Positions 23,188 through 34,453 of a stretch of DNA of 64,000 nucleotides are shown piece by piece. The position numbers and the translations under genes are program-made. The number at the start of each line of letters is the position of its first letter. The stretch's first letter is position 1. Source of the DNA: Oidiodendron maius Zn (lineage: Eukaryota; Ascomycota; Leotiomycetes; Myxotrichaceae); contig KN832870.1 of the NCBI GenBank assembly GCA_000827325.1, forward strand, positions 1,302,001 to 1,366,000, in the 5' to 3' direction. The notes beneath the pieces were generated by a model. The model made no database searches and had not been told where the DNA came from. It worked only from the letters and a program-made list of their open reading frames with translations.

Positions 23188-25236
23188 CTTATTGTCAATT
23201 CGGCAGATCAGATATCCTTAAGTAATGCCTTGACGCCTCTTCGTTTCTTATAGCCAGCGGAGTAGTCCACCCGATGTCCAGAGGAGATCTGGAGATAGGG
23301 AAGCGACAAAATCGCGAAAATCACGGTTAAATGTTGGACTCTTGTCTCGGATAGCCGGAATAGCCGACATGCACGATTCGCCGACCCGGTGCCGAAGATC
23401 GACAGCGGTGGCACAGTACGTTCGGATACCGACGAGAATTCGACATCACCTCTTCTTTTCCTATAATACTCGGCTCCATCTGTCAACGAAATCTTCTATT
23501 CAGCTATGCTATAATTGATACTAAGTACTATTTCAGCCTATGGACCTGGGTGTTTATCTACTACCACCATGCTCGGCAGAGTGAGCGGAAGTGGACGCTG
23601 CCCACGAAGGAACGATATGAAGGGCATCCGATCTTTAGAGGACGCTATTGCTCCAAACATAGCCACTAACGCCACAATCTCAATTACTCATTGGACCCAT
23701 CGTACCACCGTTCTCGTACAAGTGTATCAAGAAGTGTGCAAAAGCCAAGACGCCACCGTTTCTAAGTGTGATAGGTCCATTCGTGCTGTGGTTTGGCGCT
23801 AAAGGGTTGTGGTCAGAACATGGAGGAAGCACATTGTTTGCCACCCCATTTATCAGGTAGTATCGGAGAAATCTGAAACAAGTTTCACAATTCAGAAATC
23901 TATCTCCTAACCTTGGCAATTGGAAGGAATCGAAGCATCGAATCCTTTCTGGAAACCTTCAGGGTCTGTAGTGGCCCTGCACTTGATGGGGTCTGCTTCA
24001 TTATATCGCTTCCATTGGATAGAACGTGGTCGGCTTCACGAAGCAATTCTTCGAGACTACAGAGTGGCATTATCAGTTTTAGTTTTTCGATTCAACTATC
24101 AAAATTCAGTATTGTCAAGAACCTACATATCAATTGGCTCTGGAAGAGTTTATTGCATATTGGTTTTCGAATACCATGGGTGCCGTAGTCGACCGTCGCT
24201 ATTTGCTACGAAGATGTATCGCTCCGAGGGGGAGACCATTTCTTTGACGATTGCAAGTAGATGCAGGCATCATCCATTCTCGTTAGAAGTAAAATTTAAG
24301 ACTGTTCTACGTCATTTAACACCACCAACCAATGACTATTGACCGCTGATCACTTTTGAGACGGAGGGTAGGCATACTACCTACTGTTCGAATACCTTAT
24401 TGAACAAAACTAAGCTCTCTGTATGCACCACAACTCCAGACTCGAACAACTTTCAAGACTTCACCCCTTTCCTCAACTACTTTCTCTACGCTGTAGTGAG
24501 CGTGCTGCGAGGTTTTCGGTCTTCAGAGGAACACAGTGAATAAGAACGGAGAGAAGGACTTTTGTCGATTTTATCGTTTCAGAGGTGAGAACTGTAGGTG
24601 TGGTAAATGTTATCATAGATATAATTGGTGCGGACATTCTGTATCACAGGAGAATTCGTTAATGCGCCATATCTTGCTCCATACAAGATCTTGCGATAAC
24701 GGCGGAGCGAGTCAGCTCAAGTGAACGTCTCAGGTGCTGCTGGTTTGTCTCGCTTCGCAAGAAAATGTCGGCCTTCAAGTGTCTCAATCGCCTTGTTCCT
24801 GGATTTTCCCCTTCGGATTCTCCCGTGTGCTACTGTGTTCCCTAACGAAGGTTTTGCTGGCAACATGAAAAATTTCTTATTATCGCCCGTAACTCGATAT
24901 TTCTGCGTCCGCATGCTGATCGATATCGGGCGTCGGACGACCCCCATATGCTCGTCCGGCTAGATGCCCGACAGTTCGTGCGATGCACTGCTGTATGAAC
25001 CCTATACGTGCAACCTTCCACACAATGTCTCAGAGATATGCCACGATCACGGCACGCTTTGTTCACCCTGTAATCGGTCATGCAATCTAGAGTGCAGCTT
25101 CAGAATGTCGCGGAGGTTAAAATAAAGTGACCCTTGACCCCTCGATCTTTCTCTTCGTTTTCCAATTGCATCTCGATTTCGTCTAGAATTTCGAGCATAT
25201 CTGTTCTCCTTGCACCAATATTTGACATCATCTATC
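23188..25236. promoter_or_regulatory. Two-kilobase divergent intergenic region (regulator / MFS exporter)
   Basis: This lies between the start codons of the Zn2Cys6 factor and the MFS exporter. The longest open stretch (23920-24342 plus) has no recognisable motif and no coding bias. The region probably holds both promoters; specific binding sites were not identified. Confidence 0.4.
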
Positions 25237-27200
25237 ATGAAAGAGAAGTCAGCCACTAGTCATGTTCCCGTTGAACAGTCCGACACAGAGAGGTCAGATC
25301 AACAAAACGGCGTTGTAATGCGAGTTGGCATCCCCGATCAAGAGAAGAACGATGAGGCAGTGCCTCATTTGCATGCGAAAACATTTCTTATAATCTTTGC
25401 CGTCGCCTTAATATATTTTACTCAAGTTGTGAATGTTGTTGGAGCTGGCTCGGTAGGTAAATATCAACTCATATATTAAGGGGAGCCTTCTAACTGAAGC
25501 TGTCAAGCTCACCCAAGCTGTTGGGCAAACCCTCGGCGGGTCAACCAAGGGTATCTGGCTCTCCACGTCTATTACTATTCTTACGGTTGTGCTTGGACCG
25601 CCCATCTCGCAAGCAGCAGATTTCTGGGGGCGCCGATGGTTCATAATCGTCCTGACTTTCTTCGGTGTTATTGGCTCCATTATCATGGCTAGAGCAACAT
25701 CCATGAATATGGCAATTGCTGGCGAGGTTATCAGTGGTCTTGCGTTTGGCGTTCAGGCTGTTATACATGCTGTCTTGGCGGAGGTCTTACCACGGAGGTG
25801 GCGACCTTATGCACAATCTTGTGCAACAGTATCAGCGGGGCTTGGTGGTTTGGTTGGTCTTTTAGCTGGAGGAGCGATGACACTGGATGGGAATAATAAT
25901 GGATTTCGCAACTTCTGGTATATGACAACTGCACTGTACGCAGTGTCGACAGTCCTCTTTTTCTTCCTATACAACCCCCCTATGCGCAGATCTCAAATGG
26001 GGCGCACCAATGCTGAAAAGCTACGGCAGCTGGACTCGATTGGCAACATACTTCTCGCCACGGGACTTGTGGCCTTATGTATGGGCCTTTCTTGGTCGCA
26101 GAATCCTTACTCATGGACAGATGCCCACGTTCTAGCACCCTTCCTAATCGGCCTCTTTCTGCTCATCTGCCTTATCGTCTATGAGACGAAATTCAAGAAG
26201 GATGGCATGTGCCACCACGGACTTTTTACAGCACATAAGTGGAATTTTGATATTGCGCTCTGGTGCGCCTTTGTCGACGGTATTGCCTTTTTCGCTATGA
26301 ACAGTTATTTCTGTTTTGAGGTGGGTATTTTCTATGAGACCAACTCTCTGCGAGCGACGCTTCGATATGGTATCAGTTTCATTGCATCTACCTTAACGAC
26401 GATCTTGGTTGGTGCATACTGTTCTGCCACGAAGACCGTCCGAGCTCCCGCTATTTTTGCTTTCACGGTATTGACTGCATTTTATATTTGCATGTCTGCC
26501 GCAACAAAAGGTTCTTCGACAGTCGTCTGGGTGTATCCTGTAATTTTTGGCGTTGGGCTTGGATCTTCCCTTTGCGTGATTCTCGCCCTCTCCCAGCTGA
26601 GCACGCCAAAGGACCTGCTCACCATTGCTACCGGTCTAATTATCTCAATCAGATCTTTTGGTGGCTCGATTGGACTAGCAGTTTGTATGTTATTTTGAGT
26701 TATATCTCGAACACTGAGGAGACGGTGCTGATATACAGTAGACAATGCAATCTTCTTGGCCCAGTTCAACGACAACTTGGTCCTAAAGATATCGGAAGCA
26801 GTTTTGCCCCTAGGACTGCCTAATAGTTCGCTCTCAGCTTTGGTTAAAGGTTTCTCGTCCAACAATGCCACTGCTATTGCAGCAGTTCCTGGAGCTACAA
26901 AAGAGATTATAGCTGCGGGGGCAGAGGGTGTAAAGAATGCCTATGTTCTCGGGTTCAGATATGTGTGGGTCGCAGCTGGATGCTTCACAGCCCTTGCGAC
27001 AATATGTCAGTACTTATCCCTTTGCATGAAAAGTTTTCTTAATCCCATAAGAGAAGAGAGCTTCCAGCCTTTAGCTTCGTGTTTCCAAAATCTTTGCTAA
27101 TTTCACATTCTCAGCGACATTCTTCCTCGTCGACCCGACAAATGAGTTTAATATGAACATTGACGCTCCTGCGGAAGAATATGAAGAATTATTTGGCTGA
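25237..27200 (+). CDS. MFS exporter, TRI12 / siderophore-transporter-like
   Basis: This is a proton-driven membrane transporter of the major facilitator superfamily. Four exons, 25237-25456, 25500-26684, 26742-27005 and 27115-27200, give 584 residues with about 14 hydrophobic segments. The loop between helices 2 and 3 reads GPPISQAADFWGRRWF, a form typical of the TRI12-like and siderophore transporter group. Later blocks WVYPVIFGVGLGSSL and LISIRSFGGSIGLAVYNAIF also match that group. The N-terminus is a polar cytosolic tail of about 45 residues. The small first intron (43 bases) and the last (109 bases) were set by phase and by restoring family blocks. The substrate is unknown; toxins and ferric siderophores are both handled by relatives. 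It is divergent from the Zn2Cys6 regulator gene. Confidence 0.88.
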
Positions 27201-27496
27201 AATAACGATGGTTGATATACAAGCCGATACAAAACGCAAAACACATTGACTATACGTGACGAGGGGAAATGCTCTACGAGACTACGTACGATATTGTGAT
27301 GATAGAAATGGGTTAAAGTCTTCAAGCTTCAGATACTTCTAAGCAGAGCTATTGGGAGCTAATTTATAAATGATAGAAAGTAACATGAAGCACAGAGAAG
27401 ATGGAAATAAATTGTCCTAGATTATGCAAAGATAGTTTTTTAATCTTAGTATCATCTCATGTATGAGTTACATTTTCGGACAATATGTATTGTCGC

Positions 27497-28520
27497 TTAC
27501 TGAATCTCGAATAGCATTCCTTTTCTGACCTCATATCCCCATGGCCATTGGAAATACTTTGTTACCCATGGATCAGCTTCTAGCTCGTTCGGTTTTGGTC
27601 TTTCTTCCGGTAACTATGCAGCATTATTCTTAGAAAGCGAAGAAAATCCGCTTTGTCCTCATCCTCGAGAACTTTTCAAGGTCCTCCACAGTGTGGCTCG
27701 GGATTGGAGCAGCCGCTATCTAGTTATCTGGCGGGATAGAAAATGGTCAGCATTGGACATTCTGCCTGTCTCGCCGAATAGTAGCTTAACTCACCATCCG
27801 CATCCTAGAATTTGCTAGTCATCTTGCTGCGTTACAGAAATTCTGGAGGGTGCGGGCCTATTATTGTCACCATACTGCAAGATGATACGAGTCATCGAAA
27901 TTCTCTTCTGCATTGTGACAAGTGAATAAAGCTTCCGACTGAGAAGATCCCACACCTGAATGCAGGATGTTATCAATTTGCACCGCTGCGTAATACAGTT
28001 AGCAGTTCTTATCACGACTCCAACGTTCCATATATCAACTTTATACTCCCATTTCATTCCGAGGATCACTTCAGGCGTTCTGCAATATCTAGCATTATAT
28101 CCTCACTGTTATCCCCGTCACCAAAAGTGTGCTTGGCTGAGATAGCAAGGGACTCCTGTTCATTCCTTTAATGGAAGCTTTGGGGAGGCGTGTATGAATC
28201 GATCCTGAAGTAATTTTCCGACGGACGGGTTTTCGCAATTCGAATTCTTCATACTTTGGAAAAATGTTCATATTTTCAGGAAGAAGTTGGTAACGTATGT
28301 GTAGAGTCTGAATTTTTCAAATACAGTGAGCTAGAGATTGTAGCTTGCTTATGCAAGCGATCGACGCATTAAAAAGTATAGAGGCATATACCATACATGT
28401 GTGTATAAGATTCGTTTCTCTGTGAAGATTGCTTAGAGCTACGACAATTCTGAATATCACCTGTCGCACCTGACGTTTGTTGAGGACTTTATGAGGACGA
28501 ACTTGCGCAAAGGCAAGGTT
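27497..28520 (-). pseudogene. SRPK-like protein kinase, decayed
   Basis: Fragments of a eukaryotic protein kinase of the fungal SRPK-like type can be read in order on the minus strand, in changing frames. They are VRQVIFRIVVALSNLH with LIHT (catalytic-loop region), KYEEFELRKPVRRK, FGDGDNSEDIM, RTPEVILGMKWEYKVDIWNVGVV (APE motif and subdomain IX), DLL, ALFTCHNAEENFDDSYHLA, MVTIIGPHPPEFL, a stop, RSKMTSKF, a stop at a position where the family has Trp, DADG, EDEDKADFLRFL, and finally LPEERPKPNELEADPW through to a stop at 27497-27499. Several frameshifts and at least three stop codons cannot be explained by introns. The N-lobe is not resolved; possible traces reach about 28740. No active kinase can be made from this locus as sequenced. 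Confidence 0.8.
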
Positions 28521-29379
28521 GCCGCATTTGGAGAGGCCAGTCTGTTCATGCCAGATCGAGGCCTAAGTCCGTCCATTTTGAAAGGTAATACTGCAGAGAG
28601 GCTTGAAAACAGCAAAAATCGTGCTATTATACTTACTGGAAGATATCTCCTCGTCACTCTTTTTGCCAACCGGAGTGATGATAGTGATATTGTGGAGCGA
28701 CGATGCGCATACCTTAGATACTCGACATAGTGGCTAGACTGCACTGTAGCTAGATAATAGGAGCTGTCAAGGTTTCGATAAGTTTAAATGCATTCACTTA
28801 ACAAAACTCCCGCCAGGCTCTTTCTAACCCCTAAAGTGACTGGTCTGATAGATACTTACCTAAGACCTATATGCCCAGGAACATTAACCCCCCATTTCGC
28901 TCCATAATATATGTTGATTGATATGATCGGAGTTCTACTGCTCGGGTAAGATGATTCCGGAAGATAAGACAAATGGTAAGCACAGCAAAGAAACCGGCAT
29001 ATGTGAAAGTAAGAACTTTATGAACGCTCCTCTTATTTGAAACATTTATATCTTCTATAGTTATTGTATTGCACAGAAGCCCATGCTAGACGTAAAACAA
29101 CTCGAGATTCAAACGCTCAGAAGCCAAGAGATCTATATATCTATCAATGCTGTCCTTGATGCCCTCTTATCACATCATAGTTATAGTAGTGTACATACTC
29201 TCGCGAGAATACAAGCTCTAATCTATCGTAGGTGCGATGCAGTGCGTGCAAAGAATGATGTGTCGGTCTATACAAAATGCCAATCTAATGCAGTTATTTG
29301 TTTGAAGTAGGAAAGTAAAACAAAAACAAAATGCAATGATCGTGAGTTTCAAGTCATGGCGCAGAGGAAATCAAGAGAC
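28521..29379. other. Intergenic, no intact gene
   Basis: The left part may hold unrecognised N-lobe remnants of the kinase pseudogene. The rest is AT-rich with only short frames. Confidence 0.4.
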
Positions 29380-30833
29380 TCATGCCTCAGACAAGATCGG
29401 CAAAGCGTGTAGCTGGGCAGAATGGGACAGGCGCCTCCTTGCATCTACGCTTCTCGAGGACGCCATCGCTGTTGCCATGGCACTAGCGGGTTTTCCTTTC
29501 TCTTTGATGTCGTCCTTCGCTCCACCCGTTAGGTCTCGTGCCTGCGTCTGGCCTGGCAAGATGTACAGGTTGCGGAACATAAACACCCCGCTGCCTTCTG
29601 CACCCTCGGACTCCTCGACAAACTGGCAGGAGCGCATATTGCGCCAGAAAGCAACCCAGAAAGGGGTCTTGACATCGGCCTTGTAATGGTGACCCATCAC
29701 TTTCCGGATGTGCTGCGAGGCCTCGCCGGCGTGGTAGAATGGGATGGTGGAGACAAGGTGGTGGCAGACGTGGGTGCCAATGATGTCGTGGAAGAGATGC
29801 GTGTCAATGAAACCCAGATCGCGATCAATGGTGGCCGTGGCGCCGCGCGCGAATGTCCAAGTTTTGTTGTTGTAGTGCGGCATGCTGGCGTCTGTGTGCT
29901 GAAGGAAGGTGATGGCGACTGTGAGTGGAGTATGTAAGTAAGCATTTCCATCAAGAGAGAGAGAGAGGACTCACCAATCCAATTGTTAACCCACAGCCAA
30001 GGCACGAACCACAGTACCATCACGTACCAGCTACCAAAGACCTGCCCGGCCCACACAAGGGCGGCTATCATGGCAGTCACCCCCACGTCACTCAAGAGGA
30101 TCAGAGGAAGCTCGTTCTTCTTATAGAAGACGCTGTCTTCTCCAAAGTAGAAGTGTGAGATCCGCAGTCCTTTGGCCCCATCATAGTCCTGACCAGTGAG
30201 GTTCATGAACAGATATCCTGGCCATCCCAGCAGCTGATGTATCAGGCAGTGCCACAGCGTCGCAATGGGAGCGTCCTCAGCCAGCTCAGCAAACTCCACC
30301 ATGTTCGCCTTCGTCTTCTCTCCAAACCTGCCCCTCAGCCAGCTTTCCCGCGTGTGCGGCACAAAGGCTGTGTCGCGGTCAAGATTGCCTGTAGCCTTAT
30401 GGTGCTGGGAATGGGAGAGGCGCCACGAATGAAAAGGCACGAGCAGGAAGGAGTGCATGATCAGGCCCATGGTCCAATTCAGTCTCTTGGAGCGCGAGAA
30501 AGCGCCGTGGCCGCACTCGTGCGCCAAGATCCATACGCCCGTGAAGACAAAGCCCTGTAGTGTCGTATATAGCACCCAGGCAGCGGCGCGCAGATAGGCG
30601 TTTGGGAGGAGTGGGATATAGGAGACAGCGACGTATGCCAGGACAGACATGTAGAAAAAGTCGCGGACGACGTAGGCCATGGAGCGCAGGGTGGAAGGCT
30701 TGAAGCAATGGGCGGGGATAGCATCGTGGATCTGCTTCATGGTAAAGGAGGGTAATTCGAAGGCATTGCCATTGAGGTCGACGTGTTTGTATTGCTTCTC
30801 GTTAGCAATTGCTGGTGGCGCAGAAGCGGCCAT
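29380..30833 (-). CDS. Delta-12 (oleate) type fatty acid desaturase
   Basis: This is an ER-membrane di-iron desaturase that introduces a double bond into oleoyl chains to give linoleate. There are two exons, 30833-29975 and 29918-29380, with a 56-base intron splitting a Val codon; the product is 465 residues. The three histidine boxes are intact: HECGH at 105-109, HSQHH at 141-145 and HVCHH at 336-340. The membrane segments fit the FAD2 pattern (VWILAHECGHGAF, FHSWRLSHSQHHKATGN, IIGTHVCHHLVSTIPFYHA). Fungal delta-12 and omega-3 desaturases are very similar, so the exact regiochemistry is not certain. The C-terminal tail after FRNLYILPG is about 60 residues, Ala/Ser/Lys-rich. The gene is divergent from the D-amino-acid oxidase. 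Confidence 0.9.
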
Positions 30834-31636
30834 GGTGAGAGAAGGAGGGAGAGTAAATGCACAAAGTCTATGATACAGAATCAAACAGGAATATCAACAA
30901 TGAGAAAGGAGAGAGAGCAAGAAATAAACGGGAGGAAAAGAGAAAGGGGCACGGGCACGAAACAGAGAGGAACACTTTGACCATTTTCATCTTGCTAGCC
31001 TCCGGGCCAGTTCGAGTTACTCTGCCCGTCGTTTAAAATTCAACATTTTCTCCCCCCCGTCAGCAAAGGCACGTGCTAGAGCGGATTAACGATGTTCCTT
31101 GATCCACTGATAAGATAATAAGAGACTCTGGACCGAGCAGACCAGCGTATGTGTCCCTTGGGGTTGGTGTTGTGAGAAATGGAGAAAAAATTGCAGAAGG
31201 GGAGCGCAGTCAAATCTATGATGATTTATCTGATTAGATGTAGTGTATTTTTTATCTGCAAGTACATGCAACACTGGCGCATCGTATTAACGGTCTGACA
31301 GTCAACGGCGATCGGCGACCAGGATCCCGCTCGCATGGGGGTTGGCCACGTGAAACTTGCCCCTATTCTACCTCTCTTACTTCTAAATCATCAACTAGGA
31401 TCAATATTAGAGATAATCACAGTCTAAGTAACTAGAAATCATACGGCTATAGGTTAATGCAACGTTTAAATGCGTCATGCAACAACCAAAATCTCTCTCC
31501 GAGCTTCGTCTTGCCTTGCGCCATTCGGTGTCCGGGATCCCGATGCGTCACATATAAAAGCCGAGCCGATCACGCAGCTACGAACAGCCATCCCAAAGTC
31601 AATCTCAAAATATAACTGCCTGAGACAAAAGGTATC
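30834..31636. promoter_or_regulatory. Divergent promoter region, with a TATA-like box at 31552
   Basis: This lies between the desaturase and oxidase start codons. A CATATAAAAG sequence at about 31551-31560 lies some 80 bases upstream of the oxidase ATG and is a plausible TATA element. No other site was assigned. Confidence 0.45.
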
Positions 31637-32806
31637 ATGGCTCACTCTACGAAGGAGATTATTGTCCTGGGCGCTGGTGTCACAGGTCTCCAGACGGCCT
31701 TGTCCCTTCTCACATCCCACGCCGGATATAAAGTCACACTTGTAGCCACCCACTTTCCTGGAGACATCTCTATCAACTACACATCCCCTTTGGCAGGCGG
31801 ACACTGGCGTTCACACGCTGGACTCTCTGCTGCCGATGCCCTCTTGCGGGCGTGGGACGCGCGTACATACGAGGTATGGCTACGCCTGTTGCGTGAGGGG
31901 GACGGCAAAGCGGGGGAGGGATACGAAGATCGAGTGAAGAGGATCGGTTTGGGATTCAAGGAAAGTAGAAATTACTGGGGCAAAGAGACCGAGGAAGCGA
32001 AGCCAAATGGAGATGGACTCTGGTGGAAAGACACAGTCGAAGCCTTTGAAGTGTTGAATCTCCCGGAAACGAAGGATGAGATGCCTCCTCGGGGTGCGGT
32101 CTTCGGTGTTAAGTATCAGAGTGTGTGCATCAATGTTCCACAGTACTTAGTATATCTGTATACCAGGGTCACTGAGTTGGGTGCTCGAATCATCAAGTCC
32201 ACGGTTGACGTCTCAAGTGGACTCGACGGTGCCGTTCGAGATGCCAAACGCATCGTTCTCTCCTCGGATCCCTCTCTGGACAAGAGCTTCATCTTCGCCC
32301 TGATTAACGCTACGGGTTTATCAGCACGGCATATCCTTGAACCCGAGGAAGCAGCAAAACTCTACCCCATCAGAGGACAGACTATCCTCGTCAAGGGAGA
32401 GGCAAATCGGGCGCGCACGTACACGGATTTCGGTGCTGGGGAAGAAATTGCATACGTCATTCCACGTGCAGGATCCGGCACTACGATCATCGGTGGCTGC
32501 AAGCAAACTGGAAACTATGATCAAGGCGTGGATGAAAAACTCAACGATAGGATTATAGAGCGTGTGGTACAGGAAGGCATGGCTAGAGAGTTGCAAACAG
32601 GGAAAGACGGAAGATTCGAGATTATCAGCTATCAGGTTGGCTGGAGACCTGCCAGGAAAGGTGGGCCGCGGGTTGAGCTCGAGAAAAAAAGCTCGGGAAA
32701 GTTTGATGGAACTTGGCTTGTGCATGCGTACGGACATTCTGGAGGTGGATATCAGGAAAGTGTCGGGAGTGCAGAGAGGGTGGTTGAAATTTTGAAGGAA
32801 TTATGA
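31637..32806 (+). CDS. D-amino-acid oxidase (FAD-dependent)
   Basis: It oxidatively deaminates D-amino acids to 2-oxo acids, ammonia and hydrogen peroxide. It is a single exon of 389 residues, within the family's usual length. The N-terminal Rossmann motif GAGVTG lies at 12-17 after a short strand, as in all FAD-linked DAO proteins. SPLAGGHWRSHA and INATGLSAR are further cofactor-region blocks, LYPIRGQTILV is the middle DAO signature, and YQVGWRPARKGGPRVE and HAYGHSGGGYQESVGSA form the C-terminal signature and flavin contact. The protein ends LKEL, which is not a typical peroxisomal PTS1 tripeptide, whereas many fungal DAOs end in one. The cytosol or a different import route is therefore possible. 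D-aspartate oxidases are close relatives and cannot be excluded. Confidence 0.92.
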   Translation: MAHSTKEIIVLGAGVTGLQTALSLLTSHAGYKVTLVATHFPGDISINYTSPLAGGHWRSHAGLSAADALLRAWDARTYEVWLRLLREGDGKAGEGYEDRVKRIGLGFKESRNYWGKETEEAKPNGDGLWWKDTVEAFEVLNLPETKDEMPPRGAVFGVKYQSVCINVPQYLVYLYTRVTELGARIIKSTVDVSSGLDGAVRDAKRIVLSSDPSLDKSFIFALINATGLSARHILEPEEAAKLYPIRGQTILVKGEANRARTYTDFGAGEEIAYVIPRAGSGTTIIGGCKQTGNYDQGVDEKLNDRIIERVVQEGMARELQTGKDGRFEIISYQVGWRPARKGGPRVELEKKSSGKFDGTWLVHAYGHSGGGYQESVGSAERVVEILKEL

Positions 32807-34453
32807 TGCCTATGTGACTGATCTCTGTGGAAAAGGAACGTCTTTATTGCACAACTCTTCGTACACACAAATTCTCAAGGTTTGAAATTTGATATTCATT
32901 CCAGTACTACCGGAGGGCCATCTCATTACTGATCAAAGGTTCCCTCAGCGTCCGAGCATGGCAAGCATCACCCTAGAGGCGAGCTGTGTCTTTAGATCGA
33001 TTCGCTTACTTTAAAACAGACAATTGAAATTGTATATTGAAAGGAGCATATTTTCTCTTGTCAATTCCCAGGTCAGCTGCTGCTGCTGCCAAATTAACCT
33101 ATTTTTATTTTAATCATCATCCTTTGCTACTCAGTCCTCACCTTCAAATCAAGACTCAGCTCGCCATGTGAAATTTTCCCTCGAGTAGAAAGCAAATTCC
33201 GATAGCGGAAAAGGTCTTGTGTCTTCAACACATCCCCATTCTCCATCACTCCCGCAGATGTCATCATTGGGAGTTTTATTCCTAATAATGATGAACATCC
33301 GACACTCAGTATAATCCTGCCGGGTGATGGAGAATGAGAAGAGAGTAGGACTCCCAAATATGTTCCCTGGTACATTATTCGCATCCCACTTTTGCACAAA
33401 GGACCTTCTTCAGTCCTGATCTATGTCTCGTTGTTAGCCCAAAACTAATCTACTGTACAGAGAAGGGAACTTTCCCTTCTCCATCAGGATGTCATGCTCT
33501 ACGGTAAAGAGAATGAATAGAGAATCTAGGTACGTTATTCAAACTATGCATTCATACTTCCAAATTGCCAGACTCTCAATTTCAGTCTCATAGCCATGGA
33601 TGGCATGAATCTTGCTGTCAGGAGCACAGGTATAGCCATCCTGGAGAAGTGTCAATGATCTCCTTGACGAGTTTCTGCTGCCGTGCAGCCTGTGTGCTCC
33701 TTGAGCGTGCAGAACTCTCAAGAAATTTATAGACAGTAAGAGCGACGGACTATATTAATTTCATAAGCTATATATAGAATACCAGAGAGGAATACATTGT
33801 GCCAAACTTGGCACTTCGTGAGCATTCGCGAGCGACGTAACATGTGGATAGATTGTGCGTTGGCGAGGGTGGGAGCATTGGAGCCCAGGAAATTCGATCT
33901 TTAGAGCGTTGAGAAATCAAGGCAGAAATAGGAAATTGGAGTGGCTAAAGGAATCAGTCATAGCATCGCCCATAAGAAGTTTGACAGGGAAGGGAGATTT
34001 TGCGAGGCAATAAAGGGGTAGCGAGATTAGCCGGGAAATGCCGAACGCTGATTCGCGGACTGCTCTGCATTGGATGATTTACCGCTGGAAGTCTAAGAAA
34101 CATTTCAATCAGCCCAAGGGAGGAAACACGATCATGGTATAGGAAGGATGATATTTTAAAAGTAGCTAAGCGAAGCCTAACCGCAAAAGTTCTTGTATTT
34201 GAGTGGCTGGTTGTTTTGAAGAGGTCTAGGACCAGTCGCCAAATCACCAGAGACATCCATCCATAGTATGTAACGTAAAAGGCCCGGAGTGTATGTGCAA
34301 ATAGTTTTTTCTAGCTCAATTTCTCTATCAGCCTGTTCTTGCGCGGCCAACACCGCCACGGTTGGAAGGTGCCTGCATGATGACAAACTAGTGAATATAA
34401 GTTAGCAAATAAGGCAAGAAATAAGGGAAATGGCATAAGGGATGGTATACCAT
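32807..34453. other. Intergenic, AT-rich, no gene seen
   Basis: About 1.6 kb with only short frames lacking recognisable motifs or codon bias on either strand. It contains the 3' flanks of the two convergent genes. Confidence 0.45.

Noticed and set aside
23920-24342. A 140-codon plus-strand frame between the regulator and the exporter
   Set aside because: No motif, no G/C bias at third positions and no intron or start context to support it.
21054-27200. A secondary-metabolite biosynthetic cluster around the regulator and MFS exporter
   Set aside because: No synthase, terpene cyclase, P450 or tailoring enzyme lies nearby; neighbours are housekeeping or secreted-protein genes and a kinase pseudogene.
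29083-29310. A 75-codon plus-strand frame left of the desaturase
   Set aside because: Short, AT-rich, no similarity recognised and no splice or promoter context.
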